Notes: generated by a model from the letters alone, not told the origin. Counted from the stretch's first letter, positions 42,814 through 50,242 are shown. The stretch is DNA of 61,606 nt from SG8-41 sp035574195 (GCA_035574195.1 DATLZE010000082.1:1-61606); one strand, 5' to 3'. Translations and numbers: made by a program.

Positions 42814-43902
42814 TCAGCTCCTGGGCACGCCGAGCTGCACCGCCATCCAGTCCGCGGTCTGGTCGCGGTAGCGATACCAGTAGTTGTTCACCACGTGGTT
42901 TCCGCCCTCGATCACGTCGAGCACGCACGGTCCGGAGACCTCGGCCGCGAGCTTCTCGGCTTCCGTGTGCGGCAGCAACCGGTCGCGCGTGCCGGCGACG
43001 ATGTAGATCGGGCAGGTGATGTTCTTCGCGATTCCCCGCAGGCTCATGCGCCTCGCGACCTGCCCCGCTTCCTCGAGGTCCCTGCTCTTGGAGCGCACGC
43101 GAAACGCCTCCACGTTGATCACGGGTCGCCCCTCGAAGCTGCCGGTGCGCTCGTACGCCCCCGAGAGCGCGACGCAGGCCTTGATGCGGCGCTCGAAGCA
43201 AGCGGCGCGCGGCGCGTAGTAGCCGCCGAGCGAGACGCCCCAGATGCCGACCCGGCCGGAGTCGAGATCGGGGCGCGTCTCGATGAAGTCAATCACGCTC
43301 TTCACCGCACGCTCGTACTCGGGGAGTATCGCAAAATCGTACTCGGCCTCGCCCTGCCCCGGGCCGTCGAAGGCGAGCGTGGCCACTCCACGCTTGAGGA
43401 ACCGGTTCTCGTAGTCGTCCATCTCCTCCTTGGCCGAATCGAGCCCCATGCACATCACCACGACCGGCGGCTTCTCGACCCCGTAGGGCTTGCGCAAGTT
43501 GCCGTAGAGATAGCTGCCCTCGTACGGGATCGCCACGCGCTCCCCCGGCGGGCGAAGCAGCGGCAGCGCCTTGTTGCGGCATTCCACCGCCTTCATGTGC
43601 GCGCGCCGCATTTCCGCGAGGTCGTTCACGAACAGGAACTTGCCGAAGTGGTAGCACACCGCCGCGCGCGTATAGTGCTCCCCGGCCGAGAGCCGGAAGC
43701 CCTCGGCGAGGGCCTTGTCGCCGAGCGCCTCGTGGATCGCCGCGCGCGCGCTCCAGGCACCGCACCACTCCTCCCAGCGCTCGATGCTGGCGGTCACCTC
43801 TTCGAAATCGCTGAGCGGAACCCCGTTCGCGACGAAGCGCGGCGCCCAGTGCGCGATCGCGGCTTGCACGCGGGGATCTTTCGATTTTGCTGCCGTGTCC
43901 AT
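42814..43902 (-). CDS. Alpha/beta hydrolase resembling 2,6-dihydropseudooxynicotine hydrolase, copy 2
   Basis: A 362-residue hydrolase with a helical N-terminal cap and an alpha/beta core. Triad: S224 (GVSLGG), D307 (GTRDRLL) and H336 (GGNHVVNN). GLDSAKEEMDDYENRFLKRG is the family's oxyanion segment, and GPGQGEAEYDF follows as in DHPON hydrolase. It is a paralogue of 27119-28165 with the same overall layout. It begins 52 bases after the Bug 3 gene and precedes the M24 gene by 58 bases, matching the arrangement around the other copy. Confidence 0.85.
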   Translation of the reverse strand: MDTAAKSKDPRVQAAIAHWAPRFVANGVPLSDFEEVTASIERWEEWCGAWSARAAIHEALGDKALAEGFRLSAGEHYTRAAVCYHFGKFLFVNDLAEMRRAHMKAVECRNKALPLLRPPGERVAIPYEGSYLYGNLRKPYGVEKPPVVVMCMGLDSAKEEMDDYENRFLKRGVATLAFDGPGQGEAEYDFAILPEYERAVKSVIDFIETRPDLDSGRVGIWGVSLGGYYAPRAACFERRIKACVALSGAYERTGSFEGRPVINVEAFRVRSKSRDLEEAGQVARRMSLRGIAKNITCPIYIVAGTRDRLLPHTEAEKLAAEVSGPCVLDVIEGGNHVVNNYWYRYRDQTADWMAVQLGVPRS

Positions 43903-43954
43903 GTGTTACCCGCCTCCGAACGAATCCTTGCTCGACGCCCGCTGGGCGGCCGCG

Positions 43955-44971
43955 CTACTTCGCGGTGAGCCCAGACTCCCGGATGACCCGCGTCCACTTC
44001 TCGATCTCGCTCCTCACGTAGGCCCCGAACGCCTCGGGGCTGGTGGGAGCGGCTTCCGCTCCCTGCTTGAGCAGCAACTCCCGGTTCTCTTTGTGCTCGA
44101 GCACGCGCACGATCTCGCGATTGAGCTTCGCGACGATCGTCCGGGGCGTCCTCGCCGGGGCGAACAATCCGAACCAGGCGTTGGCGTCGAGTTCGGGGTA
44201 GCCTGCTTCCGCGGCGCTCGGCACTTCGGGCAGCCCCGGAAAGCGCGTCTTGCGGATCACGGCGAGCGCGCGCAGCCGCCCGGCGCGGATGTGCGCCGCC
44301 GCCGTCGCGGTGGAGAGAAACGACGCCTGGGTCTCGCCCGCCACGACCCCGGTCAGCGCAAAACCGGCGCCCTTGTACGGGACGTGCTGCATCCGCGCCT
44401 TGGTCACCAGGTTGAAAAGCTCGCCGGTGAGATTGCCGCTCGTGCCGCCGCCGGGGGAGCCGTAGTTGACGCCGCCCGCCTTCGCCTGCGCGTAGGCCAC
44501 GAACTCTTTCAGGCTCGCCGCCGGCACCGACGGGTGCACGACCAGCGCGATGGCGACGTTCACCACGTTGGACAGCGGAGCGAAATCCTTGACGGGGTCG
44601 TACGCGAGGTTCTTGAACAGCGCCTGCGCGCTCGCGTGCGTGCCGACATGCCCCACGACGAGGGTATAGCCGTCGGGCGCGGCCTTGGAGGCGATCTCGA
44701 CGCCGATGATGCCGCCCGCGCCGGGGCGGTTGTCCACCACCGCCTGCTGGCCCCAGGCCTCGGTGAGCTTCTGCCCGATGAAGCGCGCGGCGAGGTCCGA
44801 GGTGCTGCCCGGGGAGCCGGTGATGATGCGGATCGGGCGCGCCGGATAATCCTGCGCTGCGGCCAATGCGCAAGAGGCCGCAATACAAACGGCGGCGACT
44901 CCGGCCGCCAAGGACGAAGGGTGAAGAATGCAGGAGGATCTGCGCAGCGCGGGAACCGACTCGCTCTTCAT
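43955..44971 (-). CDS. Bug/TctC-family substrate-binding protein 3
   Basis: A 338-residue periplasmic binding protein. The signal peptide covers about residues 1-38 and is preceded by a repeat-encoded stretch (CILHPSS). YPARPIRIITGSPGSTSDL, VVDNRPGAGGIIGVEIASKA, PDGYTLVVGHVG and PYKGAGFALTGVVAGETQ are Bug signatures. The start ATG at 44971 has AGGAGCG upstream. No TctA/TctB genes are present. It is the second gene of the supercluster after the SsuA-like gene and probably captures the same or a related ligand. Confidence 0.9.
   Translation of the reverse strand: MKSESVPALRRSSCILHPSSLAAGVAAVCIAASCALAAAQDYPARPIRIITGSPGSTSDLAARFIGQKLTEAWGQQAVVDNRPGAGGIIGVEIASKAAPDGYTLVVGHVGTHASAQALFKNLAYDPVKDFAPLSNVVNVAIALVVHPSVPAASLKEFVAYAQAKAGGVNYGSPGGGTSGNLTGELFNLVTKARMQHVPYKGAGFALTGVVAGETQASFLSTATAAAHIRAGRLRALAVIRKTRFPGLPEVPSAAEAGYPELDANAWFGLFAPARTPRTIVAKLNREIVRVLEHKENRELLLKQGAEAAPTSPEAFGAYVRSEIEKWTRVIRESGLTAK
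44910..44930 (-). repeat. Degenerate 7-base tandem array inside a signal-peptide gene
   Basis: Three 7-base units read AAGGACG, AAGGGTG and AAGAATG on the plus strand. On the coding strand they encode part of ILHPSSL in the Bug 3 leader. The position and the unit resemble the perfect array in Bug 2 (29213-29233). Confidence 0.6.
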
Positions 44972-45056
44972 GCTCGCTCCTTTCGCCTTCCGCCCTCGGC
45001 ATTTGCAAGCCCGGATGCTGCGACATTATGCACCGCCGCTCCGGCGCCCGTCCGGC

Positions 45057-45956
45057 TCATCCCGCGGCCTTCCGGAAATAGCTGAGATCAATGTATTTTT
45101 CCGGCGCGCCCGGAGGAGCGGCGAATCCTTCGGATTCCCACACCGCCTCGATCACCGGCCGCAGGCGCTGCGGCACGAGCTGCGGCCGCGGGCGAGCGAC
45201 GAAGCGCTCGTAGGCGGCGGCCGCTTCCGCGGTGTCGGCTCCGATCCGCTGCACGAGCACCGCGATGGCTGCCTCCCGGTTCGAGCGCTCGTGCAACCAG
45301 TCGAAAGCCGCCTCGAACGCGCGGATGAAGCCGATCAGCTCCGGCTCGTGCGCGCGTGCCCACGCGCGCCGCGCCGCGGCGACCGGTCCGGGATAATCCG
45401 GAAAGAACTGCGCGATCGTGCCCAGGCTGCGGAACCCCGCCGCGGCGAGCCGCTCATCGAAGGGCGGATTGAGGAAGGAGGCGCAGGCGCGCCCCCCGCA
45501 GAGCGCCTCGAAGCGCTCGCGGGAGCCGCCGAACTCGGCCAGGGTGTAGTCGGACTCGCGCAGCCCGTGGGCAGCGAGCAGGCGGCGCAACAGCAGCGCG
45601 TAGCCGGAGCGCGTTCCGTCCACCGCGAGCGTCCCGCCCCGCAGCGCCTCGATCGAGGAGATCGAGGGCGCCGCCATCAGCGACAGCCGCGGCTCGTGGC
45701 CGCTCGCCATGAAAGCGAAGAGGTCCGATCCCCGTTCCACCGCGCGCACGATATGGTCCGACTGCTGGAAACCGATGTCGTAGTCGCCGCGCGCGAGCGC
45801 CTCGAGCTGGCGGGTGGAGGAGCGGGTGAGCGTCACCTCCACCGCGATCCCCTGCCGCTCGAAGAGCCGCTGCGCCTGCGCGGCGTAGAGCGGCCAGTAG
45901 CCGACACCTTCCGAAATGACGGCGAGCCTCACGTCGCGGTTCTCCGGGCGCAGCAC
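45057..45956 (-). CDS. SsuA/THI5-like solute-binding protein without signal peptide
   Basis: A 299-residue protein of the NMT1/THI5-like binding-protein fold: AVISEGVGYWPLYAAQAQRL near the start, QLEALARGDYDIGFQQSDH and LRGGTLAVDGTRSGYALLLR. The canonical periplasmic signal is missing: the frame begins with a GTG at 45956 (or GTG at 45932, which has GGAG nine bases upstream) and goes straight into the first strand. It may therefore act in the cytosol as a sensor or pyrimidine-synthesis-like enzyme, or the true start is missed. No ABC permease or ATPase gene is near. It is the first gene of the supercluster and is divergent from the GntR gene. Confidence 0.75.
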   Translation of the reverse strand: MLRPENRDVRLAVISEGVGYWPLYAAQAQRLFERQGIAVEVTLTRSSTRQLEALARGDYDIGFQQSDHIVRAVERGSDLFAFMASGHEPRLSLMAAPSISSIEALRGGTLAVDGTRSGYALLLRRLLAAHGLRESDYTLAEFGGSRERFEALCGGRACASFLNPPFDERLAAAGFRSLGTIAQFFPDYPGPVAAARRAWARAHEPELIGFIRAFEAAFDWLHERSNREAAIAVLVQRIGADTAEAAAAYERFVARPRPQLVPQRLRPVIEAVWESEGFAAPPGAPEKYIDLSYFRKAAG

Positions 45957-46132
45957 CGAGGCGGGCGGACGGAGCTTGCGCGTGATGCGCCCGCGCGCTC
46001 GAACGGCATCGGCTTGGCCACCTGACAGGATTTTCGGTCCGCGTCCGCGCCGCCGCGCGGCGCAGTCAATCGCGTGGGCTCACATGGTAGGGAGCCCCCG
46101 TTGCGGTGTCAACCATTTTCCGGACGAACTGG

Positions 46133-46151
46133 ACCAACCGGTCAAATTGGT
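46133..46151. promoter_or_regulatory. Candidate operator of the GntR/FadR-type regulator
   Basis: ACCAA (46133-46137) and TTGGT (46147-46151) form an inverted repeat with a 9-base gap, with an inner GACC/GGTC pair. It lies in the 239-base divergent intergenic region, 45 bases upstream of the regulator's ATG, in the only AT-richer stretch of that region. FCD-type regulators commonly bind TGGT/ACCA-containing palindromes. Confidence 0.4.
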
Positions 46152-46195
46152 TTATTTTGGGCGCATTCGGCGCGCAGCGCGACAGAGGTTCCCGC

Positions 46196-46891
46196 ATGGC
46201 CGCGAACAGCCCCCGCGCACGCACGCGCGAGAACGCGCAGCGTCTGCGCCAGTTCATCCTCGCCGGCGCCGCCGGGGGCGCGTTCGCGCCCGGCGCGCGG
46301 CTGCCCACCGAGCGCGAGTTCGCGCGCCGCTTCGGGCTGCCGCGCAACGCCGTGCGCAAGACGCTCGCCCAGCTCGAGGCCGAGGGCTCCATCACCCGCC
46401 ACGTCGGGCGCGGAACCTTCCTCGCCGCGCGCCCCGACGCCGGGCTGGACGCCCCGGCGGCGAGCGTGGCGCACACCAGTCCCGCGGAGCTGATGGAAGC
46501 GCGGCTGCGCATCGAGCCAGCACTCGCGGAGCTCGTCGTCACCAACGCCACCGCCGCCGACTTCGAGCGCATGGAAGCGTGCCTCGAGAAAGCGGAGAAG
46601 GCGGCCACGCTCGACGAATTCGAGCTGTGGGACGCGGCGCTTCATCACGCGCTCGCCGAAGCGACCCACAACCGCTTCGTGATCCGCGTCTTCGACATGG
46701 TGACCGCGGTGCGCCAGCAGTCCGAATGGGGCAAGCTCAAGGACCGCATCGTCACCCCCGAGCGGCGGCTGCGCTACCAGCAGGAGCACCGCGACATCGT
46801 GAGGGCGCTCAAGGCGCGCGACGCCGAGCGCGCGCGCTCCGCGATCCTCGCCCACCTCTTGCACGCGCGGCGCAATCTGTTCGGCTTCTAG
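46196..46891 (+). CDS. GntR/FadR-family (FCD domain) transcriptional regulator
   Basis: A 231-residue regulator. The winged-helix domain (about 10-75) contains PGARLPTEREFARRFGLPRNAVRKTLAQLEAEGSI and GRGTFLA; an FCD ligand-binding domain follows (about 95-215) with FELWDAALHHALAEATHN and metal-ligand-like His residues. The ATG at 46196 has AGAGG upstream; a longer frame to 46106 crosses the putative operator and is less likely. It diverges from the 22-gene catabolic cluster and presumably represses it until a pathway acid binds. Autoregulation is likely from the shared intergenic region. Confidence 0.88.
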   Translation: MAANSPRARTRENAQRLRQFILAGAAGGAFAPGARLPTEREFARRFGLPRNAVRKTLAQLEAEGSITRHVGRGTFLAARPDAGLDAPAASVAHTSPAELMEARLRIEPALAELVVTNATAADFERMEACLEKAEKAATLDEFELWDAALHHALAEATHNRFVIRVFDMVTAVRQQSEWGKLKDRIVTPERRLRYQQEHRDIVRALKARDAERARSAILAHLLHARRNLFGF

Positions 46892-46908
46892 TCGCCCGCC
46901 CGCCGCCG

Positions 46909-46937
46909 CTTGATTTTGCACCCCCGCGCACCCATCT
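46909..46937 (+). promoter_or_regulatory. Sigma-32-like heat-shock promoter before ftsH
   Basis: CTTGATT (46909-46915) and ACCCATCT (46930-46937) are 14 bases apart. The E. coli sigma-32 consensus is CTTGAAA, 13-15 bases, CCCCATNT; the match is 5 of 7 and 7 of 8. The ftsH start is 79 bases downstream. Prediction by eye. Confidence 0.5.
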
Positions 46938-47015
46938 AGAGGCATCGGGCGGGCCGTGCTCCGCATTGCGGGCTGGAGGGCGCACGGAAGCGGCCCCTGC
47001 GCGCGGAGCGATGGC

Positions 47016-48821
47016 ATGGAAAAACAGACCCAAATCAACATCTGGTACCTGATCGCCGCGGTCATCGGCATCCTCCTGCTCCAGGACCTGTGGCAGCACT
47101 CGCGCCAGGTCGAACCGATCGCCTACAGCGAATTCCAGCGGCTGCTCAAGGAAGGGCGCGTCGAGGAGATCGCGATCGCGAGGGACGTCATCCACGGCAA
47201 GCTGCGCGCGGCGCAGGGCGGCGGCAGGCGCTTCGTCACCGTGCGCGTGGACAGCGAACTCGCGCGCGATCTCGAGCAGTACGGGGTGCGGTTCAGCGGC
47301 GTGATCGAGAGCACGTGGCTGCGCGATCTCCTGTCGTGGATCATCCCGGCGGTGGTGTTCTTCGCGATCTGGATGTACCTCATCCGGCGCTTCGCCGAGA
47401 AACAGGGGCTCGGCGGGGGCTTCCTCTCGATCGGCAAGAGCAAGGCCAAGGTCTATCTGGAGAAGCAGACCGGCGTCACTTTCGACGACGTGGCGGGGGT
47501 TGACGAGGCCAAGGAGGAGCTGAAGGAGGTCGTCGCCTTCCTGAAAGATCCCCAGCGCTACGGCCGGCTCGGGGCGCGCGTGCCCAAGGGCATCCTGCTG
47601 GTCGGCCCGCCCGGCACTGGCAAGACGCTACTCGCGCGGGCGGTCGCGGGCGAAGCGGGCGTGCCGTTTCTCTCGATCAGCGGCTCGGAGTTCGTCGAGA
47701 TGTTCGTCGGCGTGGGCGCCGCGCGCGTGCGCGATCTGTTCGAGCAGGCGCGCAGTCTCGCCCCGGCGATCATATTCATAGACGAGCTCGATGCGCTCGG
47801 GCGCGCGCGCGGGGCGTATCCCGTCGGCGGCCACGACGAGAAAGAGCAAACGCTCAATCAGCTGCTGGTCGAGATGGACGGGTTCGACCCGGCAAGCGGA
47901 GTGGTGCTGCTCGCCGCCACCAATCGGCCCGAGATCCTCGATCCGGCGCTGCTGCGCGCCGGGCGTTTCGACCGCCAGGTGCTGGTGGACCGCCCCGACA
48001 AGGCGGGGCGCGTGCAGATCCTCAAGGTGCACCTCAAGAAGATCCACCTCGCGCCCGACGTGGATCCGGAGAAAATCGCGGCGCTCACGCCAGGCTTCTC
48101 GGGCGCGGACCTCGCCAATCTGGTGAACGAGGCAGCGCTGCTCGCGACGCGGCGCGGCGCGCAGGCCGTCGCGCTCGAGGACTTCACGATCGGCGTCGAG
48201 CGCATCGTCGCCGGGCTGGAGAAGAAGAACCGCGTGCTCAATGCCCGCGAGCGCGAGATCGTCGCCTATCACGAAATGGGGCACGCCCTGGCGGCGATGT
48301 CGCTGCCTGGCGCCGACCCGGTGCACAAGATCTCGATCATTCCGCGCGGCGTCGGCGCGCTCGGCTACACCATCCAGCGCCCGACCGAGGACCGCTTCCT
48401 GATGACGCGCGAGGAGCTCGAGAACAAGATGGCGGTTCTGCTCGGCGGCCGCGCCGCCGAGAAAATCGTGTTCGGGCACCTCTCGACCGGGGCCGCGGAC
48501 GACCTCGCCAAGGTGACCGACATCGCGCGCAGCATGGTCACGCGCTACGGCATGCATCAGAAGCTCGGCCATATCTCCTACGACGGCGAGCGCCCGCAGT
48601 TCCTGCCCGGCGCGCCGGCGGCGCACGAACGAAACTACAGCGAGGAGACGGCGCGCGAGATCGATTGCGCGGTGCGCGACATCGTGAACGCGGTTTTCGA
48701 CCGCGTGGTGGAGATTCTCGATCGCAACCGCGCCGTGCTCGAGGAAGGTGCACGCGAGCTGCTCGAGAAGGAGACGCTCGGCGAGGAAAAGCTCGCCGCG
48801 CTCAAGCGCAAGCTCGCCTGA
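47016..48821 (+). CDS. ftsH: FtsH-family ATP-dependent zinc metalloprotease
   Basis: A 601-residue membrane protease with two transmembrane helices (about 9-24 and 106-123), the AAA+ domain (Walker A GPPGTGKT 197-204, Walker B IIFIDELDA near 252-260) and the zinc site H419-E420-M421-G422-H423. HEMGH replaces the usual HEAGH. The length is slightly below the 640-residue E. coli enzyme. The ATG at 47016 has GGAG upstream. It degrades unneeded or misfolded membrane and regulatory proteins. It is followed by marC after nine bases. This may be a second FtsH paralogue, as betaproteobacteria often carry one besides the essential copy; the housekeeping copy is usually beside rrmJ/folP, which are absent here. 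Confidence 0.93.
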   Translation: MEKQTQINIWYLIAAVIGILLLQDLWQHSRQVEPIAYSEFQRLLKEGRVEEIAIARDVIHGKLRAAQGGGRRFVTVRVDSELARDLEQYGVRFSGVIESTWLRDLLSWIIPAVVFFAIWMYLIRRFAEKQGLGGGFLSIGKSKAKVYLEKQTGVTFDDVAGVDEAKEELKEVVAFLKDPQRYGRLGARVPKGILLVGPPGTGKTLLARAVAGEAGVPFLSISGSEFVEMFVGVGAARVRDLFEQARSLAPAIIFIDELDALGRARGAYPVGGHDEKEQTLNQLLVEMDGFDPASGVVLLAATNRPEILDPALLRAGRFDRQVLVDRPDKAGRVQILKVHLKKIHLAPDVDPEKIAALTPGFSGADLANLVNEAALLATRRGAQAVALEDFTIGVERIVAGLEKKNRVLNAREREIVAYHEMGHALAAMSLPGADPVHKISIIPRGVGALGYTIQRPTEDRFLMTREELENKMAVLLGGRAAEKIVFGHLSTGAADDLAKVTDIARSMVTRYGMHQKLGHISYDGERPQFLPGAPAAHERNYSEETAREIDCAVRDIVNAVFDRVVEILDRNRAVLEEGARELLEKETLGEEKLAALKRKLA

Positions 48822-48830
48822 CCCCCTCCG

Positions 48831-49427
48831 ATGGACCTCTCGTTCGCCTCGGCCATCGTGATCCTGCTGCTGGTGGTGGATCCGATCGGCAATATCCCGC
48901 TGTTCGTCTCCCTGCTGCGGCAGGTGGAGCCCGCGCGCCGCACACGAGTGATCGCGCGCGAATGCGCGATCGCGCTCGCAGTGCTGCTCGCCTTCGTCCT
49001 GTTCGGCCGCTCGATCCTGGGCCTGTTCGGCATCTCCGACTCCTCGCTTACCATCGCAGGCGGCGTGATCCTGTTCCTGATCGCGGTGAGGATGATCTTC
49101 CGGCACCCGGAGGGCGTGTTCGGCGATGAGCCCGGCGGCGATCCCCTCATCGTGCCGCTCGCGATCCCCTCGATCGCCGGGCCGGCCGCGATCGCGACCG
49201 TGATATTGCTCGCCTCGCGCGCGCCGCAGCGCCTGTTCGAATGGATCGCGGCGGTCACGGTCGCGATGCTGATCACCTTTTTCGCCCTGCTCTTCGCCGA
49301 GCGCATCGCGCGCTTCGCGGGCGAGCGTGCGCTGCTCGCCTTCGAGCGGCTGATGGGGCTCGTCCTCGCCGCGATCGCGGTAGAGATGCTGCTGCGCGGC
49401 GTCGAAACCTTCGTGCGCGGGCTGTGA
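48831..49427 (+). CDS. MarC-family integral membrane protein
   Basis: A 198-residue polytopic protein with about six membrane segments. DLSFASAIVILLLVVDPIGN at the start, the second half SIAGPAAIATVILLASRA and the conserved VDPIGNIP motif are diagnostic of the MarC/UPF0056 family (also called SNARE-like or YhgN type). Its function is unsettled. It lies nine bases after ftsH and is probably cotranscribed, so it too may be heat-shock induced. It ends 19 bases before a gene on the opposite strand. Confidence 0.88.
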   Translation: MDLSFASAIVILLLVVDPIGNIPLFVSLLRQVEPARRTRVIARECAIALAVLLAFVLFGRSILGLFGISDSSLTIAGGVILFLIAVRMIFRHPEGVFGDEPGGDPLIVPLAIPSIAGPAAIATVILLASRAPQRLFEWIAAVTVAMLITFFALLFAERIARFAGERALLAFERLMGLVLAAIAVEMLLRGVETFVRGL

Positions 49428-49446
49428 CGGAATAGCCGCGCGGGGC

Positions 49447-50181
49447 TCAGTCCGGATAGTACGAGGGCGGAATCGGCCGCCTCCAGTACGGCGTGAAGTC
49501 CACCTGCTCGGGGGGCAAGACCGTCGCGGGACGCGTCTCGAGCAGCGCGTACACGCTGCTGCGCAAGCGCGCGTCCGGAAAGCGCAGCAGCCCCCGGCGC
49601 TCGTACTCGGCGATCAACGCCGCGCGGGCGCCGTGGGGGGAGGCGCCGGAGGGGCTCAGCGCAACCACGCCGCCGTAGCGCTCGTAGAGCGCGCGGTCGA
49701 GCTTCCAGGCCTCGACCTCGTGCGCGTGGCGCGCCGCTTTCTCCGCGGGGTCGGGCGCAGGCAGGGCGTCGTCTTCGGCGTCGCGCCGCGCAAGGCGCGC
49801 GAGCACGGCGCGGAACGCCTCCAGCCGCCGGCGCTCCTCCTCATCGAGCCCGCCCGCGGCGAGACGCCGCTCGAGCTCCTCGAGCTTGCGCGCGCGCTGC
49901 GCGCGGTCCCGGCGCTCGAATTCCCGGTGGTAGCGAGCCACCTCGGCGATCTCGGCGGCAGTGGCGGCGAGCCCGTTCTCCTCGATGAAGTGGCGGGCGA
50001 GCCGCGGCCACGCGAGCTCGAGCAGTTTGCGCGCTCGCTCCGGCCCGCCTTCGGGCGCGGGCAACGCCGAGCGCGGAATGTCCTCCCCCAGCACCGTTGC
50101 GGCGATCTCCGCCGCGCAAATCGGAAGAGGGACCGCCGCGATCAGCGCGGCCGCCAAGGCGCGCCACCCGCCAGATGCCAT
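49447..50181 (-). CDS. Secreted helical protein of unknown function
   Basis: A 244-residue protein with a signal peptide (MASGGWRALAAALIAAVPLP, cleavage near CAAEIA). The rest is largely helical with a charged coiled-coil-like stretch (about 70-130, REFERRDRAQRARKLEELER and following) and a C-terminal Pro/Tyr-rich tail (PYWRRPIPPSYYPD). I do not recognise a family, although the N-terminal AEIAATVLGEDIPRSAL loosely resembles the N-terminal domain of SurA-like chaperones. A -10 box TAGAAT lies seven bases before the ATG. It is convergent with marC. Confidence 0.6.
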   Translation of the reverse strand: MASGGWRALAAALIAAVPLPICAAEIAATVLGEDIPRSALPAPEGGPERARKLLELAWPRLARHFIEENGLAATAAEIAEVARYHREFERRDRAQRARKLEELERRLAAGGLDEEERRRLEAFRAVLARLARRDAEDDALPAPDPAEKAARHAHEVEAWKLDRALYERYGGVVALSPSGASPHGARAALIAEYERRGLLRFPDARLRSSVYALLETRPATVLPPEQVDFTPYWRRPIPPSYYPD

Positions 50182-50188
50182 GTGCTGG

Positions 50189-50194
50189 ATTCTA
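50189..50194 (-). promoter_or_regulatory. -10 box TAGAAT of a probable leaderless mRNA
   Basis: On the minus strand TAGAAT is followed by seven bases (CCAGCAC) and the ATG at 50181, with no ribosome binding site. Similar sites precede four other genes in the window. Confidence 0.45.
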
Positions 50195-50242
50195 GGCCGA
50201 TTTTCGCCGCGCCGGAGCGCGGCCGCGACAATTCACAGATTC

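Noticed and set aside
46106..46195. N-terminal extension of the GntR regulator from 46106
   Set aside because: It would cover the putative operator, has no ribosome binding site, and is not typical of the family; ATG 46196 starts right before the winged-helix domain.
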